The position numbers and the translations under genes are program-made. The notes below the pieces were generated by a model that did no database searches, was not told the origin of the DNA, and was given only the letters and a program-made list of their open reading frames with translations. A stretch of 60,032 bases of DNA from Nitrospirota bacterium (GTDB lineage Bacteria; Nitrospirota; Thermodesulfovibrionia; Thermodesulfovibrionales; UBA9159): NCBI GenBank assembly GCA_023475105.1, contig JAMCWJ010000095.1, forward strand, positions 1 to 60,032, read 5' to 3'. This document shows positions 1 to 8,667 of this stretch, piece after piece (position 1 is the first letter of the stretch; every line of letters begins with the position of its first letter).

Positions 1-711
1 GCCCCCCCCCCCTCTCCCCCCGTTATTCGGGGAGGGGAAGAGCGGATGAAAGCAAGGATCGGCGTCATGAGGGATTCGGCCTTCCAGTTCTACTATCCCG
101 AGAACTTCGAGGAGCTTCGGAGATACGGCGTCGAGATTATCGAAGTGAGTGCGATTTCAGAGGGGCAGCTGCCGGCAATCGACGCCCTGTATATAGGCGG
201 GGGGTTCCCTGAAACCCATGCGATAGCGCTGGCCGGGAATGTGCGGTTCCGCGATTCCCTCCGGCGCGCGATCGATGAGGGGCTCCCGGTATATGCGGAA
301 TGCGGCGGTCTTATGTATCTGGGCGAGGGGCTTCTGCTCGAAGGCAGGACCTACCCCATGGCGGGAATTTTCCCTCTGGTTTTTTCCCTCGAGAAGAGAC
401 CGCAGGCCCATGGGTATTCGATAGCCGAAGTGGTCGGGGAAAACCCTTTTTATCCCGTCGGCACGGTCCTTAAGGGACACGAGTTTCACTACTCGAAACC
501 TCTTGAGGCGAATGGAGAAGCGGACGGGCTTCGCTATGTCTTCGAAATGAAGAGGGGTCTGGGCATACAGGGAAAGGCCGACGGACTTTGCCGTAACAAT
601 GTCCTTGCGACCTATACGCACGTGCATGCCTTCGGCGCAAGGGAATGGGCCGGCGGGCTCATACGGGCTGCGGTCGGGTTCAGGCAGAAAAGGGCGGCCC
701 GGTACCCCTGA
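1..711 (+). CDS. dsrN: DsrN/CobB-type cobyrinate a,c-diamide synthase, C-terminal part
   Basis: This is the glutamine-amidotransferase half of a CobB/CbiA-family enzyme, which amidates carboxylates of cobyrinic acid or, as DsrN, is thought to amidate sirohaem for dissimilatory sulfite reductase. Visible motifs are the YIGGGFPE turn, the nucleophile elbow ECGGLMYL with its Cys, and a late histidine motif YTHVHAF. The frame stays open to base 1, so the ATP-binding N-terminal half lies outside the window. An ATG at 46 is internal. Its position at the head of a dsrC/dsrMKJOP cluster favours DsrN over a cobalamin-pathway role, but sequence alone does not separate the two. Confidence 0.85.
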   Translation, partial: APPPSPPVIRGGEERMKARIGVMRDSAFQFYYPENFEELRRYGVEIIEVSAISEGQLPAIDALYIGGGFPETHAIALAGNVRFRDSLRRAIDEGLPVYAECGGLMYLGEGLLLEGRTYPMAGIFPLVFSLEKRPQAHGYSIAEVVGENPFYPVGTVLKGHEFHYSKPLEANGEADGLRYVFEMKRGLGIQGKADGLCRNNVLATYTHVHAFGAREWAGGLIRAAVGFRQKRAARYP

Positions 712-766
712 TGGCGGGACCCATGGAGCCGCATACCCATTCCGGAATCAGCGGGGAGGTTCGCCT

Positions 767-1435
767 TTGACAGAGGGAAAGGTTCCGCTGAAGAAGCGAG
801 TGCAGGATGCTCTGGGGGCGGCGGATTTCGGCAAGGTGACCGAGCTAGCCCTGAGGAATAAAAGCGTCTTCCGGGTCCTGATCTCGTCGGCTTACGACAA
901 GGATGACCTTCTCTGCTGGCGGGCGATCGAGGCGATGGGCAGAGCGGCAGGCGCTGTTGCGACGAAAGACCCTGTGACGGTCCGGAACATCGTGCAGCGC
1001 CTCATCTGGTCGGTGAGCGACGAGTCAGGGGGGATCGGATGGAGTGCTCCCGAGATGCTGGGAGAGATAGCGCTGCACTGTCCTGAGACCTGCGGGGATA
1101 TACCGTCGATTATACTCTCATTCCACACGGAGGAGATTTTTCTGAAAGGGGTGCTGTGGGCCATCGGCAGGATTGCCGGGGCGGAGGTGGACGGAATGCA
1201 GGGCTCCGGCGGAATAGTGTTGGCAGCGCTCAACCATCGGGACCCTTCGGTGAGGGGCCTTGCACTCTATGCGCTCGGGAGAAGCGATGTCTCTGAGGCC
1301 GAGGGCAAGGTGAAGGAGATGGTGTATGATGAAGGACGCTTCAGGATTTACGAAGGGCATGAGTTGGTCGAAACAAAGGTAGGAGATATGGCGAGAAGGG
1401 TTTTGGACGGCCGGGGCGGGAGGGAAGCGACGTGA
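767..1435 (+). CDS. HEAT-repeat protein of the dsr cluster
   Basis: A protein of about 222 residues, mostly alpha-helical. It has degenerate HEAT/PBS-lyase-type repeats such as AIEAMGRAAG, VLWAIGRIAG and ALYALGRSD, which normally form a protein-binding solenoid. I chose the TTG at 767 because GGGGAGGT lies 6 bases upstream and residues before it look non-coding. The stop overlaps the next gene's GTG start by 4 bases, so the two are probably translationally coupled. There are no catalytic motifs. Lying between dsrN and dsrC, it may be an assembly or scaffold factor for the sulfite-reduction machinery, but that is inference. Confidence 0.75.
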   Translation: MTEGKVPLKKRVQDALGAADFGKVTELALRNKSVFRVLISSAYDKDDLLCWRAIEAMGRAAGAVATKDPVTVRNIVQRLIWSVSDESGGIGWSAPEMLGEIALHCPETCGDIPSIILSFHTEEIFLKGVLWAIGRIAGAEVDGMQGSGGIVLAALNHRDPSVRGLALYALGRSDVSEAEGKVKEMVYDEGRFRIYEGHELVETKVGDMARRVLDGRGGREAT

Positions 1436-1794
1436 GGCCGAAGGTACGGGAAGACAAGGACGAAACGGCGCGATGCCCCTTCTGCAGAAGGTTCCTCAAG
1501 GTCCCCGAGGAGATAAAGACCGGGACGGGTGAAATTCTCGGCGGCAGGTGTGAATGCGGCGCCGTCTATGTGGCAGACCCGACCGGCCACAACATGGGTG
1601 AGGCGTATCTCGACGCGCTTGCCTACGCATGCGGCGGCGACTGGAGCGTATGCAATACTCTCGCGCCGGACGAAAGGTACCGGGAAGCCGTATATAACTA
1701 CGACCCGAGGAGTCACAAGCTGCGGGAGCCGAAAGACGTGAGGAGGGATTATTCAGGCAAGATCATCTTTGTAAAACTCGATAAGGAATGTTAA
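1432..1794 (+). CDS. Small zinc-ribbon protein of the dsr cluster
   Basis: A 120-residue soluble protein. An N-terminal CPFC pair (about residue 15) and a later CECG pair (about 40) make a probable four-Cys zinc ribbon. A conserved-looking middle follows (DPTGHNMGEAYLDALAYA) and the last residue is Cys. It starts with GTG inside the stop of the HEAT gene. I do not recognise a named family. Location suggests a role in Dsr maturation or regulation. An AT-rich 186-base gap follows, probably holding the dsrC promoter and leader. Confidence 0.7.
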   Translation: MRPKVREDKDETARCPFCRRFLKVPEEIKTGTGEILGGRCECGAVYVADPTGHNMGEAYLDALAYACGGDWSVCNTLAPDERYREAVYNYDPRSHKLREPKDVRRDYSGKIIFVKLDKEC

Positions 1795-1980
1795 AATAAT
1801 AAACTGCACAAATTAGTTGATAAGTTATTTTTATTTGACCAGGTATGCTATATTGTATTATTGTGTATAACCTGTTGAATAGGATTTCTTACGGATTCAA
1901 GATAGAGTGTCACACGCAGGGCACGCCCTTCGAGTGAGAAGAGTTCGAGTATTACACACACAGAAAGGAGGAATTTTCAC

Positions 1981-2316
1981 ATGCCGACAATGGAATTTCA
2001 GGGAAAGCAGTACGAGATCGATGAGGACGGTTATCTCGTAAACCTCGACGATTGGAGTAAGGAGCTCGCGGATCACATAGCGAAGACGGAGGATATCCAG
2101 ATGACCGATGCCCACTGGGAGGTTGTCAATTTTCTGAGGGATTACTATCAGAAATATCAGATTGCACCGATGATCAAGATTCTTGTGAAAGAGATCGGCA
2201 AGGTCATGGGGCCTGAAAAAGGAAACACCAAGTATCTGTATGAACTGTATCCGGGCGGACCCGCAAAGCAGGCTTGTAAGATTGCGGGCCTTCCGAAACC
2301 GACGGGTTGCGTGTAG
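1981..2316 (+). CDS. dsrC: DsrC, sulfite-reductase-associated sulfur carrier
   Basis: A 111-residue DsrC/TusE-family protein. The C-terminal swinging arm has both redox cysteines, C99 and the penultimate C110, within KQACKIAGLPKPTGCV. That is the two-Cys pattern of true DsrC, which receives sulfur from DsrAB as a trisulfide that DsrMKJOP then reduces. The start has a strong GGAGG site at 1966-1975. The AT-rich upstream region (about 1795-1870) probably contains its promoter, though no hexamer pair is convincing. An inverted repeat after the stop may reduce read-through into the following genes. Confidence 0.97.
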   Translation: MPTMEFQGKQYEIDEDGYLVNLDDWSKELADHIAKTEDIQMTDAHWEVVNFLRDYYQKYQIAPMIKILVKEIGKVMGPEKGNTKYLYELYPGGPAKQACKIAGLPKPTGCV

Positions 2317-2328
2317 GGAGTAAGAAAT

Positions 2329-2399
2329 AAGAAGTAGGAAGTCTTTGTATTTGCTCTTGCCTTTTTCATTGATACCGCATTTCAAGTTTCCTACTTCTT
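2329..2399 (+). terminator. Long-loop inverted repeat between dsrC and the dsrM operon
   Basis: A perfect 12-base inverted repeat (AAGAAGTAGGAA at 2329-2340, TTCCTACTTCTT at 2388-2399) encloses a 47-base loop and is followed by a T-rich tail (TCTTTTC). It could be a partial terminator or an mRNA 3'-stabilising element giving higher dsrC than dsrMKJOP transcript. The loop is long for a classical intrinsic terminator, so function is inferred. Confidence 0.45.
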
Positions 2400-2424
2400 T
2401 CTTTTCGCTAGGGGGAAAACCGGG

Positions 2425-2943
2425 GTGCATGTGGACGTAAGGGAACTCTTGTCGGGAAAGAAATCTGTTATTCTCGAAAAATGGTTCAACAAAGTTTTAG
2501 AGGCCTATCCGGCTGAATCGTCGGGTTTTCTGAAGAACAAGAAAAAGCAGTTCTCCAATCCCCTGGGATATACGATTTCCCAGGCATTGGAAGGCCTCCT
2601 CGACGCCCTTCTTGAGGAGGAACTGGATTTCGTGCGGATAGCCCCCCTCCTTGACAGCGTCATCAGGATAAGGGCTGTTCAGGACCTCGCCCCCTCTCAG
2701 GCCCTGGCCTTTCTTTTCCATCTCAAGAAGATAATCAGAGAAGAAATCGGAAGCGATGAAACGCAGACCTTGCGGGAGAGGGAGGCGATTGAGTCCAAGA
2801 TCGATGCGATGGCCCTTATTTCCTTCGATGTTTATATGAAGTGTCGGGAAAAGATTTACGAACTCAAGTCGGACGAGTTGAGGAATATGACCTACAGGCT
2901 GTTACAGAAGGCGAATCTGGTTCGTGAGGTCCGGGGGGAGTAA
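2425..2943 (+). CDS. RsbRD N-terminal-domain protein
   Basis: A 172-residue helical protein resembling the RsbT co-antagonist RsbRD N-terminal domain (non-haem globin-like sensor fold). Motifs include ILEKWFNKVLEAYP near the N-terminus and AFLFHLKKIIREEIG mid-protein. There is no STAS domain. It starts with GTG at 2425, nine bases after AGGGGG. It lies immediately before dsrM, an arrangement I know from other sulfate reducers. A sensory or regulatory role for the Dsr membrane complex is plausible but unproven. Confidence 0.75.
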   Translation: MHVDVRELLSGKKSVILEKWFNKVLEAYPAESSGFLKNKKKQFSNPLGYTISQALEGLLDALLEEELDFVRIAPLLDSVIRIRAVQDLAPSQALAFLFHLKKIIREEIGSDETQTLREREAIESKIDAMALISFDVYMKCREKIYELKSDELRNMTYRLLQKANLVREVRGE

Positions 2944-2995
2944 CCGGACCCTTAGATGGCAAAGGTGTTAACGTCGAACAAAAAGAGGTAAGAAA

Positions 2996-3994
2996 ATGGG
3001 AGCCATACTTTCCTTGTGTGCAGTGGCTGCACTTGCTCTGATCGCGTTTATCGGCGTAAGTGCGGGGCATCTGCAATATCTCTTTGGAGTGATCATCCCC
3101 TATGCTGCGCTTCTGATATTCATCACGGGGTTTATGTACCGCGTGCTCAAGTGGGGAAGTTCACCGGTGCCGTTCTGTATACCCACCACGTGTGGACAGG
3201 AGAAATCCCTGCCCTGGATCAAGCAGAACAAGATCGATAACCCTTCCACCACGTTCGGCGTGGTCGTAAGGATGGCCCTGGAGGTGCTTCTCTTCCGGTC
3301 ACTTTTCAGGAACCTGAAGACGCAGATGTCCGAGGGCGCCAAGCTTGTCTATGGAGAAGCGAAATGGCTCTGGCTGGCGGGTCTCGCCTTCCACTGGTCC
3401 TTCCTGATCATCCTGGTCCGCCACCTGAGGTTCTTCATCCAGCAGGTACCCCTCCCGGTGAGGATGATTGAAGGGCTTGACAGCTTCATGCAGATCGGCG
3501 CGCCTCTTTTCTATATGAGCGATGCCGTGATCCTGCTTGCGGTAACGTACCTCTTCCTGAGGCGGGTCTTCATTCCGCAGGTGCGTTACATCTCGCTTCC
3601 CGCCGACTATTTCCCGCTCTTCCTGATCCTGGGCATCGCCGGCACCGGCGTACTGATGAGGTATGTTTTCAAGGTGAACGTGGTCGGAGTGAAGGAGGTC
3701 GCCATGGGAGTGGTCAGTCTCAACCCGGACCCCAAATTGCTTGAGGGTATCGGGGTCATCTTCTATATCCACCTCTTTCTCATCTGCTGCCTTTTCGCCT
3801 ATTTCCCTCTCAGCAAACTGATGCACATGGGAGGGGTCTTCCTGAGCCCCACGAGAAACATGGTGAACAACAGCCGCATGAAGAGACGCGTCAATCCCTG
3901 GAATTACCCTGTGCACATCCATACCTATGAGGAGTATGAAAACGATTTCAGGGAGAAGATGAAAACGGCTGGAATTCCAGTAGAGAAGGAGTAA
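2996..3994 (+). CDS. dsrM: DsrM, cytochrome b subunit of DsrMKJOP
   Basis: A 332-residue NarI-like integral membrane protein with about five to six hydrophobic segments and histidines suitable for haem b (for example LAFHWSFLIILVRHLRFF). It takes electrons from menaquinol and passes them to DsrK on the cytoplasmic side. The GAGGTAAG ribosome site precedes ATG 2996. It ends 2 bases before dsrK, consistent with one polycistronic unit. Length matches the family. Confidence 0.95.
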   Translation: MGAILSLCAVAALALIAFIGVSAGHLQYLFGVIIPYAALLIFITGFMYRVLKWGSSPVPFCIPTTCGQEKSLPWIKQNKIDNPSTTFGVVVRMALEVLLFRSLFRNLKTQMSEGAKLVYGEAKWLWLAGLAFHWSFLIILVRHLRFFIQQVPLPVRMIEGLDSFMQIGAPLFYMSDAVILLAVTYLFLRRVFIPQVRYISLPADYFPLFLILGIAGTGVLMRYVFKVNVVGVKEVAMGVVSLNPDPKLLEGIGVIFYIHLFLICCLFAYFPLSKLMHMGGVFLSPTRNMVNNSRMKRRVNPWNYPVHIHTYEEYENDFREKMKTAGIPVEKE

Positions 3995-3996
3995 CC

Positions 3997-5610
3997 ATGG
4001 CAAAATTTACCGCTAAACCGGACGAACTCTCAAAGATAGATTTTAAGCCCCCAAAGAAGGGGTGGATGGACACCCCGGTCGAGATCAAAGAGCATATGTT
4101 CTGCCACGCGGCGAAGCCGAAGGAACTTGACGTCGTGGGATTCCCGAACGCGCACGAGTGGAGGCCGAACGACGAAGACTGGAAACTCCCGGAGAACTGG
4201 GAAAAGACGCTCCTTGAAGGAATGAGAGACCTTCTCGGAAAATATCGCTCCTTCAGGCTTTTCATGGACATTTGTGTGAGGTGCGGCGCCTGCGCCGACA
4301 AATGCCATTTCTTTATCGGCACCGGGGACCCGAAGAACATGCCGGTTCTCAGGGCCGAGCTGCTGAGGTCGGTCTACAGGGGGAATTTCACCCTGGCAGG
4401 GAAGATACTGAGAAAGATCGCCGGGGCGAGGGACCTTACCGCCAACGTTCTCAAGGAGTGGTGGTACTACTTCTACCAGTGTACCGAATGCCGCCGCTGC
4501 TCCGTTTTCTGCCCCTACGGCATCGACCAGGCCGAGATCACGATGATGGGCAGGGAGCTCACCAACTTGATCGGGTTGAACATAGGCTGGATAGCGGGTC
4601 CCGTAGCCGCCTGCTACATGAAGGGAAACCATCTCGGGCTCGAGCCGCATACGATCACCTCGAGCATCGAATTCTTTGTCGACGACATAGAGACGATAAC
4701 CGGTATCCGTGTGAACCCGACCTTTAACAGAAAAGGGGCGGAAATCCTTTTCGTCACCCCTTCCGGTGACCTTTTTGCGAATCCGGGCACGTACACTGCC
4801 ATGGGCTATCTCATGCTTTTCCATGAGCTCGGGCTCGATTATACCTGGAGCACCTACGCTTCGGAGGGCGGGAACTTCGGTTTTTTCACCACGAATGAGA
4901 TGGCGAAGAGACTGAATGCGAAGATATACGCAGAAGCGAAGAGGCTCGGGGTGAAATGGATCCTCGGGGGAGAATGCGGGCACATGTGGAGGGTGATCCA
5001 TCAGTACATGGACACCTGGAACGGCCCCGCTGATTTTCTCGAGGAGCCTGTGTCTCCGATCACGGGCACGAAATTCGAGAACACGACGTCCGCGAAGATG
5101 GTCCATATCGCGGAGTTTACCGCCGACCTCATCAAACACGGCAAGCTCAAACTCGAGCCAAGCCGGAATGACCACCTAAAGGTGACCTTCCATGACTCCT
5201 GCAACACCGCAAGAGGGATGGGGCTTCTGGAAGAACCCCGGTATATCATCAGGAACGTCTGCAACCATTTCCAGGAAATGCCGGAGGACACGATCAGGGA
5301 AAAGACCTTCTGCTGCGGAAGCGGGACCGGCCTGAACGCCTCGGAGAATATGGAGTTGAGGCTGAGGGGAGGCCTCGCGAGGGCAAACGCGGTGAAACAC
5401 GTCCATGAACACTACGGAGTCAATCTGCTCGCCAATGTCTGCGCAATCGACAGGGCCACCCTTACGACCTCGATGGATTACTGGGTGCCGGGGGTGACCG
5501 TTGCCGGTGTTCACGAGCTTGTCGGCAACGCCCTTGTGATGAAGGGAGAAAAGGAGAGGACTCAGGACTTGCGCCTCGAACCTTTCCCCGGGAAGGAGGG
5601 TAATGAGTAA
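3997..5610 (+). CDS. dsrK: DsrK, HdrD-like catalytic iron-sulfur subunit
   Basis: A 537-residue heterodisulfide-reductase-like protein. Two [4Fe-4S] motifs occur near residues 92-102 (CVRCGACADKC) and 162-172 (CTECRRCSVFC). The C-terminal half carries the Cys-rich (CCG) motifs, including CGHMW, HDSCNTARG (about 399) and FCCGSGTG (about 439). These bind the non-cubane [4Fe-4S] centre that reduces the DsrC trisulfide. It is cytoplasmic and partners with DsrM. The stop TAA shares one base with the dsrJ ATG. Confidence 0.96.
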   Translation: MAKFTAKPDELSKIDFKPPKKGWMDTPVEIKEHMFCHAAKPKELDVVGFPNAHEWRPNDEDWKLPENWEKTLLEGMRDLLGKYRSFRLFMDICVRCGACADKCHFFIGTGDPKNMPVLRAELLRSVYRGNFTLAGKILRKIAGARDLTANVLKEWWYYFYQCTECRRCSVFCPYGIDQAEITMMGRELTNLIGLNIGWIAGPVAACYMKGNHLGLEPHTITSSIEFFVDDIETITGIRVNPTFNRKGAEILFVTPSGDLFANPGTYTAMGYLMLFHELGLDYTWSTYASEGGNFGFFTTNEMAKRLNAKIYAEAKRLGVKWILGGECGHMWRVIHQYMDTWNGPADFLEEPVSPITGTKFENTTSAKMVHIAEFTADLIKHGKLKLEPSRNDHLKVTFHDSCNTARGMGLLEEPRYIIRNVCNHFQEMPEDTIREKTFCCGSGTGLNASENMELRLRGGLARANAVKHVHEHYGVNLLANVCAIDRATLTTSMDYWVPGVTVAGVHELVGNALVMKGEKERTQDLRLEPFPGKEGNE

Positions 5611-6014
5611 TGAAACTCTATGACGGCGGTAAGATAATTGCCGGACTGATTATCTTTTTCTTTCTGGTGACATTCCCCTTTTTCCTGAACATAGGGAAGG
5701 TGAATGCAAAACCGGAGCCGAAAATCGACACCCCTGAAATCCAGAAGCTCGCGGAAAAGAAATGCATAGAGTCGAAGGCGTTCATGAGGGCGGAACATAT
5801 GAAGCTGCTGAACGACTGGAGAGATTCCGCTGTGAGGAACGGCGAGAGAACCTACGTGAATTCCAAGGGGAAGGAATTTACGATCAGTCTCCAGAATACG
5901 TGCATGCACTGCCACTCGAACAAGAAGAAGTTCTGTGACGAGTGCCATACCTATATGGCGGTGAACCCGTACTGCTGGAATTGCCATATCGCACCGAAGG
6001 AGAAGGAGTCATGA
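5610..6014 (+). CDS. dsrJ: DsrJ, tri-haem periplasmic cytochrome c
   Basis: 134 residues with an N-terminal membrane anchor (about residues 8-28) and three c-type haem motifs close to the C-terminus: CMHCH (about 98), CDECH (about 110) and CWNCH (about 122). An isolated KKCIES Cys near residue 52 may be the unusual Cys haem ligand reported for DsrJ. It overlaps dsrK by one base and dsrO by four. Anchored in the membrane facing the periplasm, its electron role in the complex is still debated. Confidence 0.95.
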   Translation: MKLYDGGKIIAGLIIFFFLVTFPFFLNIGKVNAKPEPKIDTPEIQKLAEKKCIESKAFMRAEHMKLLNDWRDSAVRNGERTYVNSKGKEFTISLQNTCMHCHSNKKKFCDECHTYMAVNPYCWNCHIAPKEKES

Positions 6015-6841
6015 GCATGGACAGAAGACAATTCTTGAAGATAGCAGGAATTTCGACCGTTCTGGGCTTGGGGGGCGCCTCGGTGATGCGCGGAGTCCGC
6101 GGCAGTGAAGCAGAGGCTTCTCATGTGATGACGAACGAAAAGGCGCTGACCGCAAAGAGATGGGCCATGGTAATCGACGTGTCCAAGTTCAGGACTGAGG
6201 AGGAGTATAAGAGGCTCATAAAGGCCTGTCACAGCATACACAACGTACCTGATTTCGGAGAACCGAAGGACGCGATCAAGTGGATCTGGACCGACACATA
6301 CGAACACACCTTTCCCACTCAGCCCAACGAATACATGGGAGAGAGCGTGAAAGAAAAACCTTTTGTGCTCCTCTGCAACCATTGTGCGAATCCCCCCTGC
6401 GTCAGGGTCTGCCCGACGAAGGCGACGTTCAAGAGAAAGGACGGGATCGTTATGATGGACCAGCATCGCTGTATCGGATGCAGGTTCTGCATGGCCGCCT
6501 GCCCCTTCGGCGCGAGGAGCTTCAACTATAAGGACCCGAGGCTTGCCCTCAAGCCGGAGGATGAGAATAAGGAATACCCCACGCGCACGATCGGTGTCGT
6601 CGAGAAATGCACCTTCTGCACCGAGCGTCTTTCGAAAGGGCTCATCCCGGCGTGTGTCGAGGCTGCCAGAGAAATAGCGAAGGAGACGGGCACGGAGCCC
6701 GGCATGTACTTCGGCGATCTCGATGAACCCGGCTCCGAGGTCAGGAAAGTCCTCAGCGCCTGTTACACGATCAGACGCAAGCCGGAGTTGGGAACGGAGC
6801 CCAGTGTTTTCTACGTCATAGGAGGTGAAAAAAATGCTTGA
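6011..6841 (+). CDS. dsrO: DsrO, Tat-exported ferredoxin-like subunit
   Basis: A 276-residue periplasmic iron-sulfur protein with the twin-arginine signal MDRRQFLK at its N-terminus. Cysteine groups for several [4Fe-4S] clusters are visible: CNHCANPPCVRVCP, CIGCRFCMAACP, CTFC and a distal Cys. The start is the ATG at 6011, overlapping the dsrJ stop as ATGA. An earlier in-frame ATG (5942) would lie inside dsrJ and precede the Tat motif. It pairs with the NrfD-like DsrP encoded next. Confidence 0.95.
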   Translation: MSMDRRQFLKIAGISTVLGLGGASVMRGVRGSEAEASHVMTNEKALTAKRWAMVIDVSKFRTEEEYKRLIKACHSIHNVPDFGEPKDAIKWIWTDTYEHTFPTQPNEYMGESVKEKPFVLLCNHCANPPCVRVCPTKATFKRKDGIVMMDQHRCIGCRFCMAACPFGARSFNYKDPRLALKPEDENKEYPTRTIGVVEKCTFCTERLSKGLIPACVEAAREIAKETGTEPGMYFGDLDEPGSEVRKVLSACYTIRRKPELGTEPSVFYVIGGEKNA

Positions 6842-8006
6842 AAAAGCGTTGAACGGAAGTCGAAGATACTGGACATGGGTGTTCTTTCTTCTCGCCCTTG
6901 TCGGGGTCGGTTTTGTCAATTACCTTTACCAGTTCAAGAACGGTCTGGGGATAACGGGTATGAGCAGGGATGTTTCCTGGGGCCTCTACATCGGACAATT
7001 CACCTTCCTCGTCGGCGTTGCCGCATCCGCCGTCATGCTTGTCATTCCTTACTACCTCCACGACTTCAAGAAATTCAGCAAGATCGTCATCCTGGGAGAA
7101 TTTCTCGCTGTCGCCGCAGTGACGATGTGCATCTCTTTTATCTTCGTCGATCTCGGACAGCCGATGAGGGTTTTGAACGTGATATTCCACCCGACGCCGA
7201 ATTCGATCCTGTTCTGGGATATGATCGTACTGAACGGATATCTCTTCCTCAACATCATTATCGGCTGGATGACCCTGAGTGCCGACCGAAAAGGGGTAAA
7301 ACCGCCTCACTGGGTGAGGCCTCTGATTTATCTTTCGATTCCCTGGGCCTTCAGCATCCATACCGTCACGGCCTTTCTCTACGCAGGTCTGCCTGGAAGG
7401 CATTTCTGGCTGAGCGCCATAATGGCGGCCCGGTTTCTCGCATCGGCCTTCGCCGGAGGCCCTGCGCTTCTCATTATCCTTGCCCTGATCGTGCGGAGGC
7501 TGACAAAGTTCGATCCCGGAAAGGAGCCTATTCAGGCCGTCGGCAAGATCGTCACCTACGCGATGATCGCGAACGTGTTTTTCCTCGGACTCGAGTTCTT
7601 CACCGCTTTTTACAGCCAGATTCCGGGGCATATGGACAGTTTCAAATACCTGTATACCGGTTTTGAAGGACATGACAGGTTGGTGCCGCTTATGTGGACC
7701 TCGAGCGTCCTCGCCGTCGTATCCCTTATTCTGCTGATCATCCCTTCCTGGCGCAAGTCGGAGAGCATTCTCGCGACTGCGTGCGTCGCCCTCTTCATTT
7801 CGCTCTGGATAGACAAGGGGTTTGGTCTGGTAATCGGCGGGTTTATCCCGAATCCGTTTGATACCATAACGGAGTACTGGCCGACTCTCCGTGAAAGCCT
7901 GATCGCGACAGGTGTCTGGGCCCTGGGCTTTCTGGTGCTGACGCTGCTTTACAAGATAGCGGTGACGGTGAGGGAAGAGACCTCTGGCATCGAGATAGAA
8001 CACTGA
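6834..8006 (+). CDS. dsrP: DsrP, NrfD-like quinone-interacting membrane subunit
   Basis: A 390-residue NrfD/PsrC-family integral membrane protein with about ten hydrophobic helices, thought to exchange electrons between the quinone pool and DsrO/DsrJ. GGAGGT at 6821-6826 is seven bases from the ATG at 6834. A GTG at 6825 would lie inside that ribosome site, so I reject it. It overlaps dsrO by 8 bases and is the last gene of the operon, with a terminator 24 bases after its stop. Confidence 0.94.
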   Translation: MLEKALNGSRRYWTWVFFLLALVGVGFVNYLYQFKNGLGITGMSRDVSWGLYIGQFTFLVGVAASAVMLVIPYYLHDFKKFSKIVILGEFLAVAAVTMCISFIFVDLGQPMRVLNVIFHPTPNSILFWDMIVLNGYLFLNIIIGWMTLSADRKGVKPPHWVRPLIYLSIPWAFSIHTVTAFLYAGLPGRHFWLSAIMAARFLASAFAGGPALLIILALIVRRLTKFDPGKEPIQAVGKIVTYAMIANVFFLGLEFFTAFYSQIPGHMDSFKYLYTGFEGHDRLVPLMWTSSVLAVVSLILLIIPSWRKSESILATACVALFISLWIDKGFGLVIGGFIPNPFDTITEYWPTLRESLIATGVWALGFLVLTLLYKIAVTVREETSGIEIEH

Positions 8007-8029
8007 AGAGTGGAACCTTTTCGACGGAG

Positions 8030-8063
8030 AAAGGGCTTCCCCGAGGGTAAGCCCTTTCTTTTT
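8030..8063 (+). terminator. Intrinsic terminator of the dsrMKJOP operon
   Basis: A 9-base perfect stem (AAAGGGCTT at 8030-8038, AAGCCCTTT at 8049-8057) with a 10-base loop is followed by CTTTTTT. It sits right after dsrP. Confidence 0.9.
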
Positions 8064-8116
8064 AGTGCCTGCTATTCGATCCGTGCGATTTCATTACTGC
8101 AAAAGGAGAACGTATC

Positions 8117-8594
8117 ATGGAAATCAGGAAGATTCTCTGGCCGACCGACCTGTCGGCGAATGCTGCGTATGCCCTTCCCTATGTAAGTTCGCTGGGCGAA
8201 AAATATCAGGCCGAGGTGCATCTCCTCTTTGTAGTCGAGGACGTACACCAGTTCGATCACTTCTACGGTGACGCAAGCCCGGCCTTTCTCCGGGAGTTTC
8301 AGGAAAAGCTGGTCCGCAAAGGGGAGGAGTATCTCAGCACGGTTTGTACGAATATCCTGTCCGGCTGTCCCCTGTATAAACGGCATATTACGGCGGGCGA
8401 TCCGGCGCGAGAAATACTGAAGTACGCCGGCGGTGAGAAGGTCGACCTGATCGTCATGGCCACCCACGGTCACGGAGAAGAACGCCGGGGGGGAAGAGAC
8501 AGTGCACTTTCCGTTTGGAAGCATCAGCGCAAAGGTGGTGAGAGATTCTCCTGTGCCGGTGCTGGTGATCAATCCTTACAAGAAGAAAGAATGA
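8117..8594 (+). pseudogene. Universal stress protein (UspA), frame broken in a G7 tract
   Basis: The N-terminal 120 residues are a typical UspA fold (MEIRKILWPTDLS start, ATHGHG nucleotide loop), ribosome site AAAGGAG. At the run of seven Gs (8487-8493) the frame slips. As written, translation continues to 8611 as unrelated sequence. With one G fewer it continues as FPFGSISAKVVRDSPVPVLVINP and stops at 8592-8594, exactly the conserved UspA C-terminus. So either one G has been inserted (mutation, or phase variation of the tract) or the base call is wrong. The protein probably binds ATP or AMP in stress responses if intact. Confidence 0.85.
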
Positions 8595-8667
8595 CGAGGG
8601 ACCTTCGTTGATTTATGACGGGAGTTTTATTTAAAATACAAGATAAAAACGAGGAGGTGATTGTAAC

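Noticed and set aside
2996-8006. Long minus-strand frames opposite the dsr genes and similar frames elsewhere
   Set aside because: They are antisense shadows of GC-biased coding sequence with no domain features or start signals.
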